Assembly (NCBI RefSeq): GCF_900608595.1
Contig: NZ_UWYY01000007.1
Location: forward strand, 1 to 64,000
Source of the DNA: Promicromonospora panici
GTDB taxonomy: Bacteria; Actinomycetota; Actinomycetes; Actinomycetales; Cellulomonadaceae
Direction of reading: 5' to 3'
DNA length: 64,000 nt
A model generated the notes under the pieces. It was given only the letters and a program-made list of their open reading frames with translations, did not search any database and had not been told where the DNA came from. Position numbers and translations under genes: made by a program. The number at the start of each line of letters is the position of its first letter. Within the stretch, counting starts at the first letter, position 1. Positions 18,197 through 29,707 of the stretch are shown here, in pieces.

Positions 18197-20527
18197 TTGC
18201 CGGGTAAAGACGGGTACGATCTGGTCGTCGTCGCGAACCGGCTACCGGTCGACTTCTCGGTCGGTCCAGAGGGCGACCTCACCTGGCAGAGGTCTCCCGG
18301 TGGCCTCGTCACGGCACTCGAACCGGTGATGCGGGACGCCGACGGCGCCTGGGTGGGCTGGTCCGGCGCCCCCGACCTGGCCCACGAGCCCTTCGAGGCG
18401 GACGGCGTGCTGCTGGTCCCGGTCACGCTCAGTGCCACCGAGATCGAGCGCTACTACGAGGGCTTCTCCAACGCGACCCTCTGGCCGCTCTACCACGACG
18501 TCATCGCGCCGCCCGACTATCACCGACAGTGGTGGGACGCGTACCGCCGGGTCAACCAGCGCTTCGCCGACGCCGCCGCCGAGCAGGCAGCGGAGGGCGG
18601 CGTGGTCTGGGTGCACGACTACCAGCTCCAGCTCGTCCCCCGTATGCTGCGCGACCTGCGCCCGGACCTGCGCATCGGGTTCTTCGACCACATCCCGTTC
18701 CCGCCCGTCGAGCTGTTCGCGCAGCTCCCGTGGCGCCGCCAGATCATCGACGGCCTGCTCGGGGCGGACCTCGTCGGCTTCCAGCGCAACGGCGACGCCG
18801 CGAACTTCGTGCGGTCCGCGCGCCGCCTGACCGGCTACACCACGCGCGGCCCCGTCATCACCATCCCCGACGCCGACGGGCGCCCCGGCCGGCACGTGCG
18901 CGCGTCGTCGTTCCCCATCTCCATCGACTCGCGCCGGTTCGACACGCTCGCCCGCACACCCGAGGTGCAGGCCCGCGCCAAGGAGATCAAGGCCGACCTC
19001 GGCAACCCCGACACCCTGATGCTGGGCGTCGACCGCCTCGACTACACCAAGGGCATCCGGCACCGCATCAAGGCGTACGGCGAGCTGCTCGACGACGGCC
19101 GCCTCGACGTCGAGCACGCCACGCTCGTGCAGGTGGCGAGCCCGAGCCGGGAGAACGTCGGCGCCTACCAGGAGCTCCGGGAGCACGTCGAGGTGCTCGT
19201 GGGCCGGATCAACGGCGAGTACGGCGAGCTGGGCCACTCCGCCATCCACTACCTGCACCACTCCTACCCGCCGGAGGAGATGGCGGCGCTCTACCTGGCC
19301 GCCGACGTGCTGCTGGTGACGTCGCTGCGCGACGGCATGAACCTGGTCGCCAAGGAGTACATCGCCGCCCGCTCCGACGACCGCGGCGCGCTGGTGCTGA
19401 GCGAGTTCACCGGTGCGGCGGACGAGCTCTCGCCCGGCCCGCTGCTGGTCAACCCGCACGACATCGACGGGATGAAGGACATCATCGTGGCCGCCGCGAC
19501 CATGGACCCCAAGGAACAGCGGCGCCGCATGCGCCGCCTGCGCCGCAAGGTCCTGGCCGATGACGTCGCCAAGTGGTCGGAGACCTTCCTCGGCGTGCTC
19601 ACCGCCGTGCCGCCGCGACCGCTCAGCGTGGACCCGCGCTCCGCGGAGCCCCGCCACCACAACCTCCGGGACGCCCTCACGGCGTTCACCACGGTGCCCG
19701 ACGGCGTCCCGGCGCGGGGTCGGCTCGCCCGCATGGGCAACGGGAGCGGACGGCGCAAGAAGCCCACCACAGGCTGGCTGCTCGCCTCGGACTTCGACGG
19801 GACGCTGGCGCCCCTGGTCGACGACCCCAAGTCGTCCACCATGACCCGCGCCGCGCGCACCGCCCTCGAGCAGCTGCACACGGTCGCGCAGGAGGCGCCC
19901 GTGCGCCTTGCGCTCGTCTCCGGGCGCGACCTGTCCGACCTGGCCGAGCGCAGCGTGGCACCGGAGGGCACGTTCCTCGTCGGCAGCCACGGCGCGGAGG
20001 CCGGCCGGGCCACGAGCACCGGCGTCGAACAGGTGCCGTTCCAGCTGACCACCACGCAGTCCGGCCAGCTCGACGCGCTCGTCGCGGGGTTCGAGTCCGC
20101 CGTCTCCGGCCGCGAGGGGGCGTGGGTGCAGGTCAAGCCCGCCGCCGCCGTCGTGCACACGCGGCTGGCGAGCGTGGACGACGCCGCCGCCATCACCGTG
20201 GCCGCCGACGAGGTGGCCGCCAACCTGGGGCTGCCCGCCATGCACGGCAAGGACGTGGTCGAGGTGTCGGTGGTGACCACCAGCAAGGGCGAGGCGCTGC
20301 GCCGGCTGCGCGGCACGGTCGCGGCCGAGCTGGGCGTCGAGAAGGTGCGCGTGCTGTACGCCGGCGACGACACCACCGACGAGCACGCCTTCGGGGCGCT
20401 CGAGTCCGGAGACCTGTCGATCAAGGTCGGCACGGGCGACACACTCGCCTCGCACCGCGTGCCCGACCCCGACGCGCTGGCCGCCGTCCTCTCGGGCCTG
20501 GCGCGCACGCTGCGCGGCGAGGGGTGA
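18197..20527 (+). CDS. otsA-otsB: Fused trehalose-6-phosphate synthase / trehalose-6-phosphate phosphatase (OtsA-OtsB)
   Basis: A 776-aa bifunctional enzyme that makes trehalose from UDP-glucose and glucose-6-phosphate, then removes the phosphate. The OtsA half (about 1-470) has [35 protein letters not shown] and [14 protein letters not shown]. The OtsB HAD half (about 520-770) has the nucleophile Asp in [25 protein letters not shown] and the metal motif [11 protein letters not shown]. The TTG at 18197, with AAGGAG 7 nt upstream, is preferred over more distant starts because conserved sequence follows immediately. In many bacteria these are separate genes; the fused order A-B is eukaryote-like. 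Confidence 0.95.
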   Translation: MPGKDGYDLVVVANRLPVDFSVGPEGDLTWQRSPGGLVTALEPVMRDADGAWVGWSGAPDLAHEPFEADGVLLVPVTLSATEIERYYEGFSNATLWPLYHDVIAPPDYHRQWWDAYRRVNQRFADAAAEQAAEGGVVWVHDYQLQLVPRMLRDLRPDLRIGFFDHIPFPPVELFAQLPWRRQIIDGLLGADLVGFQRNGDAANFVRSARRLTGYTTRGPVITIPDADGRPGRHVRASSFPISIDSRRFDTLARTPEVQARAKEIKADLGNPDTLMLGVDRLDYTKGIRHRIKAYGELLDDGRLDVEHATLVQVASPSRENVGAYQELREHVEVLVGRINGEYGELGHSAIHYLHHSYPPEEMAALYLAADVLLVTSLRDGMNLVAKEYIAARSDDRGALVLSEFTGAADELSPGPLLVNPHDIDGMKDIIVAAATMDPKEQRRRMRRLRRKVLADDVAKWSETFLGVLTAVPPRPLSVDPRSAEPRHHNLRDALTAFTTVPDGVPARGRLARMGNGSGRRKKPTTGWLLASDFDGTLAPLVDDPKSSTMTRAARTALEQLHTVAQEAPVRLALVSGRDLSDLAERSVAPEGTFLVGSHGAEAGRATSTGVEQVPFQLTTTQSGQLDALVAGFESAVSGREGAWVQVKPAAAVVHTRLASVDDAAAITVAADEVAANLGLPAMHGKDVVEVSVVTTSKGEALRRLRGTVAAELGVEKVRVLYAGDDTTDEHAFGALESGDLSIKVGTGDTLASHRVPDPDALAAVLSGLARTLRGEG

Positions 20528-20691
20528 CTCGGAGATCTGACCCAGCCGTGACCTGGCCGATACCGCGACCTTGACGAACCGGGGTACGATCGCGCTGCAA
20601 CAGTGTCACCGCCGACACGCGAGTGGAAGCAACGGCACCCGACCACAACGGATCGTCCGGCACGTACCTGCCGGTGGAGGGATGTTTTCTC

Positions 20692-21810
<1,119 letters not shown>

Positions 21811-21823
21811 TCCTCAGCCCTCA

Positions 21824-21969
21824 ATGCGCCGAGATAGAACCGTGGCGAAGTAGAACCGTGGCGAGATAGAACGTCAGCACCGTCTGGCGTTCTGTCTCGC
21901 CACAGTTCTACTTCGCCATCGTTCTACTTCGCCACAGTTCTATCTCGCCATAGTTCTATCTCGGCGCAT
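21824..21969. repeat. 16-bp-unit palindrome, copy 1 (3 units against 5)
   Basis: Built from 16-bp units such as GGCGAAGTAGAACCGT. The left arm has three units and the right arm five inverted units, around a 16-nt centre; outer ends are GCGCCGAG and CTCGGCGC. Core variants AGATAG, AAGTAG and AGACAG occur. It fills almost the whole gap between msiK and the DUF4032 gene, ending 13 bp before the latter's ATG. Confidence 0.9.
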
Positions 21970-21982
21970 CCCGTCATCGAGA

Positions 21983-23245
21983 ATGGTGCCCATGCCCCAG
22001 CAGAATCTCCAGATCACCGCGGTCGCACCCGACCCCGCGCTGCTGGACCTCCCGTGGGACGTTCCGCTGGTCGACTGGCCGGAGGACGTCCTGGCAGCCC
22101 TGCCCCAGGGCATCTCGCGGCACGTGGTCCGCTTCGTCAACCACGGGGGCCGCGTCATCGCGATCAAGGAGATCGGCGAGACCGTCGCCTACCGCGAGTA
22201 CGAGCTGCTGCGCCAGCTGCACCGCATCGAGGTGCCCTCGGTCGTCCCGGTCGGCGTCATCACGGGCCGCCGCGCGCCCGACGGCGAACGGCTCGAGGCC
22301 GTGCTCATCACCGAGCACCTGCAGTTCTCTCTGCCTTACCGCGCCCTGTTCAGCCAGGACCTGCGCCCTGACACCGCGACCCGCCTCATCGACGCCCTGG
22401 CCGTGCTCCTCGTCCGCCTGCACCTCGTGGGCTTCTACTGGGGCGACGTCTCGCTGTCGAACACCCTGTTCCGGCGGGACGCCGAGACCTTCGCGGCCTA
22501 CCTGGTCGACGCCGAGACCGGCGACCTGCACCGCACCCTGACCAACGGCCAGCGCAACTACGACGTCGACCTGGCGCGCACCAACATCATCGGCGAGCTG
22601 ATGGACCTCGCCGCGGGCGAGCTGCTCGACGAGGACGTCGACGAGGTGGCCATCGGCGACGCCCTCGTGGAGCGCTACCAGGAGCTGTGGAACGCCCTCA
22701 CCGGCTCGGAGGCATTCGCTTCCGACGACCGCTGGCGCGTCGCCGCCCGTATCGAGCGGCTCAACGACCTCGGCTTCGACGTGGGCGAGCTCGAGATCAC
22801 CACGGACATCGACGGCACCAAGGTGCGCATCCAGCCCAAGGTGGTCGACGCCGGGCACCACTCCCGCCGTCTGCTCCGCCTCACAGGGCTGGACGTGCAG
22901 GAGAACCAGGCCCGCCGCATGCTCAACGACCTCGACAGCTACCGCGCCGCGACGGACCGGCAGAACGACCAGGAGCAGATCGTGGCGCACGCCTGGGTCC
23001 GCCAGGTGTTCCGCCCGACCATCGACGCCGTGCCGCGCGAGCTGCGTCGCAAGCTGGAGCCGGCGCAGCTGTTCCACGAGATCCTCGACCACCGCTGGTT
23101 CATCTCGCAGCAGGCGCAACGGGACATCCCCATGCCCGAGGCCGCCGAGTCCTACGTGGAGAACGTGCTACGGCACCGCCCCGACGAGGACGCGGTGCTC
23201 GGCCTCCCGCCGGGCGAGGCGGAAGAGGCCGAGCTGGAGGCCTAG
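21983..23245 (+). CDS. DUF4032 protein with a kinase-like N-terminal region
   Basis: A 420-aa protein. The N-terminal part (about 50-230) resembles the lipopolysaccharide-kinase/Kdo-kinase fold: VIAIKEIGE could hold the ATP Lys and FYWGDVSLSNTLFRRD resembles a kinase catalytic loop (GD-x4-N), followed by YLVDAETG in place of DFG. The C-terminal part (about 240-400) is DUF4032, known mainly from actinobacteria. Substrate and role are unknown. ATG 21983 or 21992 are both possible. A large palindrome immediately upstream leaves little room for a separate promoter, so it may depend on read-through from msiK. Confidence 0.8.
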   Translation: MVPMPQQNLQITAVAPDPALLDLPWDVPLVDWPEDVLAALPQGISRHVVRFVNHGGRVIAIKEIGETVAYREYELLRQLHRIEVPSVVPVGVITGRRAPDGERLEAVLITEHLQFSLPYRALFSQDLRPDTATRLIDALAVLLVRLHLVGFYWGDVSLSNTLFRRDAETFAAYLVDAETGDLHRTLTNGQRNYDVDLARTNIIGELMDLAAGELLDEDVDEVAIGDALVERYQELWNALTGSEAFASDDRWRVAARIERLNDLGFDVGELEITTDIDGTKVRIQPKVVDAGHHSRRLLRLTGLDVQENQARRMLNDLDSYRAATDRQNDQEQIVAHAWVRQVFRPTIDAVPRELRRKLEPAQLFHEILDHRWFISQQAQRDIPMPEAAESYVENVLRHRPDEDAVLGLPPGEAEEAELEA

Positions 23246-23278
23246 CTCGCGGAGGCCGTGCTCGCGGAGGACGCCTGG

Positions 23279-24271
23279 CTAGCTCGCGTCCGAGCGCTGC
23301 TTGGCCACCTCGTACAGCGTGATGCCGGCCGCCACCGCCGCGTTCAGCGACTCCGTGGTGGTCGCCATCGGGATCGACACCACCGCGTCGCACGTGTCGC
23401 GGACCAGGCGGGACAGGCCCTTGCCCTCGGAGCCCACGACCAGCACGAGCGGGTCGGTGGCGTAGGCGAGCTCGCCCACCGGCATGTCGCCGCCGGCGTC
23501 GAGGCCCACCACGAAGCAGCCGCTCTTCTTCAGCTCGGCGAGCTCGCGGGCCAGGTTGGTCGCGCGCGCCACGGGCACGCGCGCCGCGGCGCCCGCCGAC
23601 ACCTTCCACGCCGACGCCGTCACGCCGGCCGCGCGCCGCTCCGGTACCAGCACGCCGTGCGCGCCGAACGCCCCGGCGGAACGGAGCACCGCGCCGAGGT
23701 TGCGCGGGTCGGTGATGGCGTCGAGCGCCACGATCAACGGCGGCTCACCGGCCTCCGCCGCGGCGTCGAGCAGGTCCTCGGTGTCCTTGTAGTCGTACGG
23801 CGGCACCTTCATCGCGACGCCCTGGTGCACGGCGCCGTCGGTGATCCGGTCCAGATCGAGGCGCGACGCCTCGAACATCGGGTGGCTGCGGGCGTGCGCG
23901 ATCTCCAGGATCTCCTGGGTGCGGTCGTCCGACTCCAGGCGCGACGCCAGGTAGATGCCCTCGACGGGCATCTCGGCCCGGAGCGCTTCCAGCACCGCGT
24001 TGCGGCCGGCGACCACCTCCGTGGCACCGGCCCCCTTACGCCCGGCGCCACGGCCGCCGGGGACGCCCGGACGCCGTCCACCCGACACCGCCCGCTTCTT
24101 CTCGGCCTCGGCCTTGCGCTGGTGGGCGGGGTGGTAGGTGCGGTCCTCAGCCTTGGGCGTGGGGCCCTTGCCGCGCAGCGCCTTGCGGCTGTGCCCGCCG
24201 GTACCTACCTGGGCTCCCTTCTTGGAGCCGGCCTTGCGCACCGCACCGGCGCGCTTCGAGTTGCCTGCCAT
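23279..24271 (-). CDS. rlmB: 23S rRNA 2'-O-methyltransferase RlmB (SpoU/TrmH family)
   Basis: A 330-aa SPOUT methyltransferase predicted to methylate the ribose of a 23S rRNA guanosine (G2251 in E. coli numbering). A basic, disordered N-terminus (about 1-85) precedes the substrate-binding domain (VVAGRNAVLEAL) and the knotted catalytic domain with motif 1 DAITDPRNLGAVLRSAGAFG, motif 2 VVGSEGKGLS and motif 3 VSIPM...SLNAAVAAGI. The gene follows cysS on the same strand, the usual order in actinobacteria, with a palindrome in the 95-bp gap. It is convergent with the DUF4032 gene. Confidence 0.93.
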   Translation of the reverse strand: MAGNSKRAGAVRKAGSKKGAQVGTGGHSRKALRGKGPTPKAEDRTYHPAHQRKAEAEKKRAVSGGRRPGVPGGRGAGRKGAGATEVVAGRNAVLEALRAEMPVEGIYLASRLESDDRTQEILEIAHARSHPMFEASRLDLDRITDGAVHQGVAMKVPPYDYKDTEDLLDAAAEAGEPPLIVALDAITDPRNLGAVLRSAGAFGAHGVLVPERRAAGVTASAWKVSAGAAARVPVARATNLARELAELKKSGCFVVGLDAGGDMPVGELAYATDPLVLVVGSEGKGLSRLVRDTCDAVVSIPMATTTESLNAAVAAGITLYEVAKQRSDAS

Positions 24272-24292
24272 CGTGTATCTCGTCTCTCAGCC

Positions 24293-24356
24293 GGTGGTCG
24301 AGCTTGTCGCGACCACCGCGGGTTCGTCGGTGGTGGCCGCGACAAGCGCGACCACC
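24293..24356. repeat. GACAAGC-type palindrome between cysS and rlmB
   Basis: Segment 24293-24317 (GGTGGTCG...GACCACC, containing GCTTGTCGCG) is an imperfect inverted repeat of 24329-24356 (containing CGCGACAAGC). A related TGGTCGAGCTTGTCGAGACC lies at 62581-62600, inside a coding region. It occupies the cysS-rlmB gap on the transcribed strand. Confidence 0.75.
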
Positions 24357-24366
24357 CGGGAAAAGG

Positions 24367-25794
24367 TCAGGAGAGCGCCCAGCGGGCGCCGTCGGCGGAG
24401 TCCTGGACCTCGATGCCCGCGGCCGCCAGGCGGTCGCGGATCGCGTCGGAGGTGGCCCAGTCCTTCGCGGCCCGCGCCTCGGCGCGGGCTTTGAGCTCGG
24501 CGGCCACGAGCGCGTCGAGCGCCGCGGCGTGCCGGTCGTCGGTGGACGTCGCCCACTGCGGGTCCGCGGGGTCGAGGCCCAGTACGTCCAGCATCGCACG
24601 CAGCGCCACCAGCTCGTCACGCACCGCGGCGTCGGCCCCCGAGGCGAGGGCCGTGTTCCCGGCGCGCAGATGCTCGTGTACGACGGCGAGCGCCTGCGGC
24701 ACGTTCAGGTCGTCGTCCATGGCCGCCGCGAAGGCCTCGGGGACCTCCGCCTTGGCGACCTCCTCGGCCGGGACGTCGCCTACGCGCTCGGAGGCGCGCG
24801 TGACGAAGCCCGACAGGCGCTCCCAGGTGGTGCGCGCCTCGTCGAGAGTGTCGGGCGCCCACTCCAGCATCGAGCGGTACTGCACGGCGGCCAGCGCGTA
24901 GCGCACGACGGGGGCAGGCGCCTGGCCCAGCAGCTCGCTGACCAGCAGCCCGTTGCCCAGGGACTTCGACATCTTGACGCCGGACTGCGTGACCCACGCC
25001 ACGTGCATCCAGCGCTGCGCGAACCCGAAGCCCGCGGCCCGGGACTGCGCCTGCTCGTTCTCGTGGTGGGGGAACCGCAGGTCGAGGCCGCCGCCGTGGA
25101 TGTCGAACGTGTCGCCCAGGTAGCGGCGGGCCATCGCGGAGCACTCCAGGTGCCAGCCGGGGCGCCCCCGCCCGTACGGGGTGTCCCACGACGCCGACTC
25201 GGGCTCGCCCGGCTTGGGAGCCTTCCAGAGCGCGAAGTCGTGCGGGTTCTTCTTGGCCTCGCTCGCCGGGCCGGCCGCTGCCTCCGTCCCCTCTTCGGGG
25301 CTGAGGTCCTCGACCTTCTGCCGCGTGAGCTCCCCGTAGGCGGGCCAGGAGTGGACGTCGAACCAGACGTTGCCCTCGCCCGTGCTGTAGGCGTGGCCCT
25401 TGGCGACCAGGGTGTCCATGAGCCCGATCATCTCGGGCACGCTGCCGGTGGCGCGCGGCTCGTAGGTCGGCGGGAGGACGCCGAGCGCGTCGTACGCCTG
25501 CGTGAACACGCGCTCGTACAGCGCGGCGTGCGCCCACCACTCACGGCCCGCTGCCGCCGACTTGGCCAGCACCTTGTCGTCGATGTCGGTGACGTTCCGG
25601 ATCAGGGTGACCTTCAGGCCCCGCCGTGTGAGCCAGCGCCGCAGCACGTCGAACGCGACGGCCGGGCGCAGGTGGCCGACGTGCGGGGGTGCCTGCACCG
25701 TGGCGCCACACAGGTAGATGCCGACCTCGCCCGGGGTGATGGGGGTGAAGTCGCGCACCTCGCGCGTGGCGGTGTCAAACAGGCGAATGGTCAC
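24367..25794 (-). CDS. cysS: Cysteinyl-tRNA synthetase
   Basis: A 475-aa class I synthetase charging tRNA-Cys. The HIGH motif is PHVGHLR, the KMSKS motif is [10 protein letters not shown], and zinc ligands appear in [16 protein letters not shown] and PHHENE. The other class-related enzyme MshC carries similar motifs, but the long C-terminal DALR-like domain and its position next to rlmB favour CysS. The GTG start at 25794 overlaps the ltrA stop by 4 bp (GTGA), so translation is coupled. Confidence 0.94.
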   Translation of the reverse strand: MTIRLFDTATREVRDFTPITPGEVGIYLCGATVQAPPHVGHLRPAVAFDVLRRWLTRRGLKVTLIRNVTDIDDKVLAKSAAAGREWWAHAALYERVFTQAYDALGVLPPTYEPRATGSVPEMIGLMDTLVAKGHAYSTGEGNVWFDVHSWPAYGELTRQKVEDLSPEEGTEAAAGPASEAKKNPHDFALWKAPKPGEPESASWDTPYGRGRPGWHLECSAMARRYLGDTFDIHGGGLDLRFPHHENEQAQSRAAGFGFAQRWMHVAWVTQSGVKMSKSLGNGLLVSELLGQAPAPVVRYALAAVQYRSMLEWAPDTLDEARTTWERLSGFVTRASERVGDVPAEEVAKAEVPEAFAAAMDDDLNVPQALAVVHEHLRAGNTALASGADAAVRDELVALRAMLDVLGLDPADPQWATSTDDRHAAALDALVAAELKARAEARAAKDWATSDAIRDRLAAAGIEVQDSADGARWALS

Positions 25795-27056
25795 CTGTCA
25801 AGGGTACCGGCGTCCTCCTGTAGCAGCCGCGCCACGTGCTCGTGCCCCCGCACCTCGTAGCCGACGACCGTCACCACCGGCGCGAGCATGACCAGGAGCA
25901 GCGACCACGACATGTGGAAACCGGCCGCGGCGGTGGCGACGGCTGCGACGAGCACCACCACGGTGCCGGCGACCAGGCCCAGGTGCAGTCGGTCGAGAGA
26001 CCGGGTCAGCACCCAGAACTGGATGTAGTCGGCCAGCACGAACACGAGCACCGGCACGGCGACGGCGAGCACGGTCCCCACCGCGCCGATGTGGGCCTCC
26101 CCCTCCAGGTAGTACGCGGCCACGTGCAGCCCCGCACCCACGCCGGCGAGCCCCGCGAAGACGAGGATGTTCCCGTAGCCCCAGACCCACGACCGCTCCC
26201 GGTGCCGGTGCAGCATCTCGGCGTGGGGCGTGAGGAAGTACGTCCACCAGAGCCCGAACGTGAGCCCGGTGCCGGCGAGCGCCACGAGGGCGGCGTCGAG
26301 CGTCCAGCCCGAGTCGTGGGTGACGGCGGACAGCGACGCGACGGTGCCGATCACGCCCTCGCCGAGCGTGATGATGGCCAGCAGCCCGTACCGCTCGGCG
26401 ATGTGGTGCGGGTGCCACGGGGTACTCCGCTGGCCGGGCTGGTCCGCGCGGAGGCGCTCGGACAGGTACGGACCCGCCATCTCCGCGGTACCCAGCACCA
26501 CACCGCACACGAAGAACACCGGCACGCTCACCGGCGCGACCGCGAGGATGATCCACCCGATCTGCGTGATGACGAGCGTACGCACGTATCCCATGCAGGT
26601 CGCCCGGTACTCGGGCGCCTGCCGAGCCGCGCGCAGCCACTGCACGAGCATGGCCAGGCGCATCACCACGTACCCGGCGACCATGACCACGTTGTTGACC
26701 TGCTCGCCCTCGACGACCGACGCGAACATGTCCGGCAGGCCGAGCGCCAGCACCACGACGCCGACCATCTGCACCATCGTGGTGACGCGGTAGAACCAGT
26801 CGTCGGTGTCGAAGGCGGAGGCGAACCAGGAGAAGTTGATCCACGCCCAGCAGATGGCGAACATCGAGAACGCGAACGCGATCACGCCGGCGGCCGCGTG
26901 CCCGTCGGCCACCAGGTGGGCGGCCTGCTCCGCGGCGACGCCGAACCCGACGACGAAAGCCAGGTCGAACAGCAGCTCGAGCGGGGTGGCGCTGCGCGCG
27001 GGCTCGTGGGGGTCCCGGCCCTTCATGGGACGGTTGCGGTGATGTGTGCGGGGCAT
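25791..27056 (-). CDS. ltrA: LtrA-family (low temperature requirement A) membrane protein
   Basis: A 421-aa polytopic protein with about ten to twelve hydrophobic helices. The family signature at the N-terminus is intact ([20 protein letters not shown]), as is [21 protein letters not shown] in the middle. The family was named after a cold-growth mutant in Listeria; its biochemical role is unknown. ATG 27056 is chosen because AAAAAGGG lies just upstream; ATG 27026 is an alternative. Its stop overlaps the cysS start. Confidence 0.92.
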   Translation of the reverse strand: MPRTHHRNRPMKGRDPHEPARSATPLELLFDLAFVVGFGVAAEQAAHLVADGHAAAGVIAFAFSMFAICWAWINFSWFASAFDTDDWFYRVTTMVQMVGVVVLALGLPDMFASVVEGEQVNNVVMVAGYVVMRLAMLVQWLRAARQAPEYRATCMGYVRTLVITQIGWIILAVAPVSVPVFFVCGVVLGTAEMAGPYLSERLRADQPGQRSTPWHPHHIAERYGLLAIITLGEGVIGTVASLSAVTHDSGWTLDAALVALAGTGLTFGLWWTYFLTPHAEMLHRHRERSWVWGYGNILVFAGLAGVGAGLHVAAYYLEGEAHIGAVGTVLAVAVPVLVFVLADYIQFWVLTRSLDRLHLGLVAGTVVVLVAAVATAAAGFHMSWSLLLVMLAPVVTVVGYEVRGHEHVARLLQEDAGTLDR

Positions 27057-27090
27057 GGCCCTTTTTCTACCCGATGCCCTGCCTCACGGC

Positions 27091-28299
27091 CTATCCGAAG
27101 TTCTTTTGCTCGCCCCGGTACGTCGGCACCGTCTCCACGATCTCGGTACCGCTGACCAGGTGAACCTGGTCGAACCGCTCCATCATCTCGCCCGCCTTCG
27201 CATGCCGGAGCCACACCCGGTCGCCCGTGTGCAGCTGGCCGTCGGGTGCCGACCCGCGCGTCGCGCGCAGCGGCGTCTGGACCTCGCCCACGCCCTCCGG
27301 GCCGCTCAGCGTATAGCCGGGCGTGAAGAGGCGCGGGACCCGCGCGGCGCCCGCCTTGCCCGACGCCACGTAGCCGCCCGCGAACGCCGTCACCCAGCCG
27401 GGGGCTGGCTCCCGCACGACGTCCAGCCCGAAGAACGCCGCGGGGCGTGCCTCGAAGGAGCGGTAGCCGTCGAACAGGCCGGGCGTGTACAGGCCGGAGC
27501 CGGAGGTCACCTCGGTGACCCCGGGCGCGCTCCCGCTGACCTCGATCGACCCGGTACCGCCGGCGTTGACCAGCTCCACCTCCTGCCCGACGGCGTCGCG
27601 CACCGCCGCGAGGATCCGTACCCGGCGCTCGTTCACCTCCCGCATCGACAGGCGCTTGACCAGCCGGACGGCGGGGCTCGTGTCCGGCAGCCCGGCCACC
27701 TGGGCCTCGTAGAACATGAGGCCGCGCACCGCCAGGCCCTTCGCCTGAGCGACGGTCGCGAGGGCCGCGACGTCGCCGGGCTCACGCAGGGGCGAGCGAC
27801 GAACGCCCAGGTGGGCGGTCAGCGGCCCGACGCCGAAGCGCAGCGAGCAGTCGACGTCCAGGCAGACCTTTATCGGGTCGGTGCCGCCCGAGCGACCCGA
27901 GGCCTCGTCGGCGGCCGCGACCAGGCCGAGGTGGGCGACGTCGTCGACCATCAGGGTGACCTCCGCGCGGGCCCTGGCGTCGGCGGCGAGGGCGGCCAGC
28001 GCGTCCCGGTCCACGGTCGGATACCCGACCAGGACATCGTTCGCACCCTCGCGGACCAGCCACAACGCCTCCCGCAGCGAGTACGCCATGGTGCCCGCGA
28101 ACCCGTGCTCGAGCGCCCGCTCGACGAGGGAGCGCACCCGCACGGACTTCGACGCGACGCGGACGGGGACGCCGTCGGCGCGCTTGAGAAGGTCTCGCGC
28201 GTTCGTGTCGAACACGTCCAGGTCCACGACGGCGACGGGCGCCGGGAGGCCGGACGTGGCGGCGGACAGCCGGGCGGCGGTGTCTGCTGCGGAGCTCAT
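27091..28299 (-). CDS. PLP-dependent amino acid aldolase/deaminase (D-threonine aldolase/alanine racemase-like)
   Basis: A 402-aa fold-type III PLP enzyme. The N-terminal barrel starts AVVDLDVFDTNARDLLKRA and the PLP Lys is in VRVASKSVRV; the C-terminal DSD1-like metal-binding domain ends with VWLRHAKAGEMMERFDQ, whose His and acidic residues fit the metal site. Related enzymes cleave or deaminate beta-hydroxy D-amino acids. It is divergent from a lactone oxidase gene 45 bp away, a pairing commonly seen in actinobacteria, so the two probably share a promoter region. The exact substrate is unknown. Confidence 0.87.
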   Translation of the reverse strand: MSSAADTAARLSAATSGLPAPVAVVDLDVFDTNARDLLKRADGVPVRVASKSVRVRSLVERALEHGFAGTMAYSLREALWLVREGANDVLVGYPTVDRDALAALAADARARAEVTLMVDDVAHLGLVAAADEASGRSGGTDPIKVCLDVDCSLRFGVGPLTAHLGVRRSPLREPGDVAALATVAQAKGLAVRGLMFYEAQVAGLPDTSPAVRLVKRLSMREVNERRVRILAAVRDAVGQEVELVNAGGTGSIEVSGSAPGVTEVTSGSGLYTPGLFDGYRSFEARPAAFFGLDVVREPAPGWVTAFAGGYVASGKAGAARVPRLFTPGYTLSGPEGVGEVQTPLRATRGSAPDGQLHTGDRVWLRHAKAGEMMERFDQVHLVSGTEIVETVPTYRGEQKNFG

Positions 28300-28344
28300 G
28301 TCCGAACGCTACTCCCCCGGCTCGTGCCGTGGGATAGTGCGTCG

Positions 28345-29685
28345 ATGATCTGGACGAACTGGGCACGCACCACCAGTGCGACTCCCGTGCGGCAAGCGCA
28401 CCCGGCCACGGAGGAGGAGCTGTCCGACGCCGTGCGCCGGGCCGTGCGGGAGGGACACACCGTCCGGGCCGTCGGCGCGGGTCACTCGTTCTCGGCTGCC
28501 GCGGCCACGGACGGTGTGCAGCTCGACCTGGACCGGCTCAACGCCCTGCACCGCGTCGAACGCGACCCGGGCACGGGCAACGCCCTGGTCACCGTGGGCG
28601 CCGGCATCCGGCTGCACCAGCTCAACCAGGTCCTCGCCGAGCGCGGGCTGGCCATGCAGAACCTCGGCGACATCGACCGGCAGACGATCGCGGGCGCCGT
28701 CTCGACGGGGACGCACGGCACCGGTGCGCGGTTCGGCGGGATGGCGAGTCGCGTACGCGCCCTCACGGTGGTGGGCGCCGACGGCGAGGTCACCCGCTGC
28801 AGCCCCACCGAGAACCACGACCTGTTCGAGGCCTCGCGGCTCGGCCTCGGCGCGACGGGGGTGCTGAGCACGGTCACCGTCGAGGCGGTCCCGGCGTTCG
28901 ATCTGCATGCCGTGGAGGACGTCCAGCCGGTGGACCGCGTGCTCGAGGAGCTCGACCACCTGGTCGACCGGTCCGATCACTTCGAGTTCTTCTGGTTCCC
29001 GACCGCGCGCAAGGTGCAGACCCTCACGAACACCCGGGTCGAGGCGCGGGCGGACGCCGGCGGGCCGGTCAGCGCCGGGCGCCGGGTGCGCCGGGCGGCC
29101 GCCGCCGTCCGCACGTTCATCGACGACGAGGTGCTGTCCAACGTGGGGCTCGAGCTGACCAACCGGACGGCCACCACGTTCCCGGCAATGACGCCGGCCC
29201 TCAACTCCTTCGCGGCCCAGGCGCTGCGCCCGCGCACCTACACGGCGCCGTCGTACGAGGTGCTCTGCAACCGCCGCCGGGTGCGGTTCCGGGAGACCGA
29301 ATACGCGGTGCCGCGTGCGGTCGTGGCCGACGTCCTGAGGGAGATCGACGGCTGGTTGTGCAGCTCGGGCGAGAACGTCCCGTTCCCGCTCGAGATCCGC
29401 TTCGCCCCGGCCGAGGACGTGTGGCTCTCCACGGCGTACGGCCGCGAGACCGCCTACGTGGCGGTGCAGCAGTACTGGCGCCTGCCGTACGCCCGGTACT
29501 TCGACGCGGCCGAGCAGATCTTCACGGCTGTCGGCGGGCGCCCGCACTGGGGCAAGATGCACTCGCGCGACGCCGAGTACCTCGCCGGCCAGTACCGCCG
29601 GTTCCCGGACTTCCGGCGGGCGCGGGGCGCCGCCGACCCCGACGGGGTGTTCGCCAACCCGTACACGCGCCGCGTCTTCGGCTGA
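28345..29685 (+). CDS. D-arabinono-1,4-lactone oxidase-type FAD oxidase
   Basis: A 446-aa VAO-family flavoprotein. The FAD domain has VRAVGAGHSFSAAAATDG, where the His is the probable covalent flavin attachment site, and GAVSTGTHGTGARFGG; the C-terminal ALO domain ends with YWRLPYARYFDAAEQIF, GGRPHWGKMH and DPDGVFANPYTRRVFG. It should oxidise a sugar 1,4-lactone with O2. The ATG at 28345 places the conserved TNWARTTSATP at the N-terminus. It is divergent from the PLP enzyme and convergent with a TetR gene. Confidence 0.9.
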   Translation: MIWTNWARTTSATPVRQAHPATEEELSDAVRRAVREGHTVRAVGAGHSFSAAAATDGVQLDLDRLNALHRVERDPGTGNALVTVGAGIRLHQLNQVLAERGLAMQNLGDIDRQTIAGAVSTGTHGTGARFGGMASRVRALTVVGADGEVTRCSPTENHDLFEASRLGLGATGVLSTVTVEAVPAFDLHAVEDVQPVDRVLEELDHLVDRSDHFEFFWFPTARKVQTLTNTRVEARADAGGPVSAGRRVRRAAAAVRTFIDDEVLSNVGLELTNRTATTFPAMTPALNSFAAQALRPRTYTAPSYEVLCNRRRVRFRETEYAVPRAVVADVLREIDGWLCSSGENVPFPLEIRFAPAEDVWLSTAYGRETAYVAVQQYWRLPYARYFDAAEQIFTAVGGRPHWGKMHSRDAEYLAGQYRRFPDFRRARGAADPDGVFANPYTRRVFG

Positions 29686-29707
29686 GCCGGACCCGGAAGA
29701 ACCGGGC

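Noticed and set aside
23246..23290. Direct repeats GCTCGCGGAGG between the DUF4032 and rlmB genes
   Set aside because: Two short copies in a 33-bp gap running into coding sequence; too short and GC-biased to distinguish from chance.
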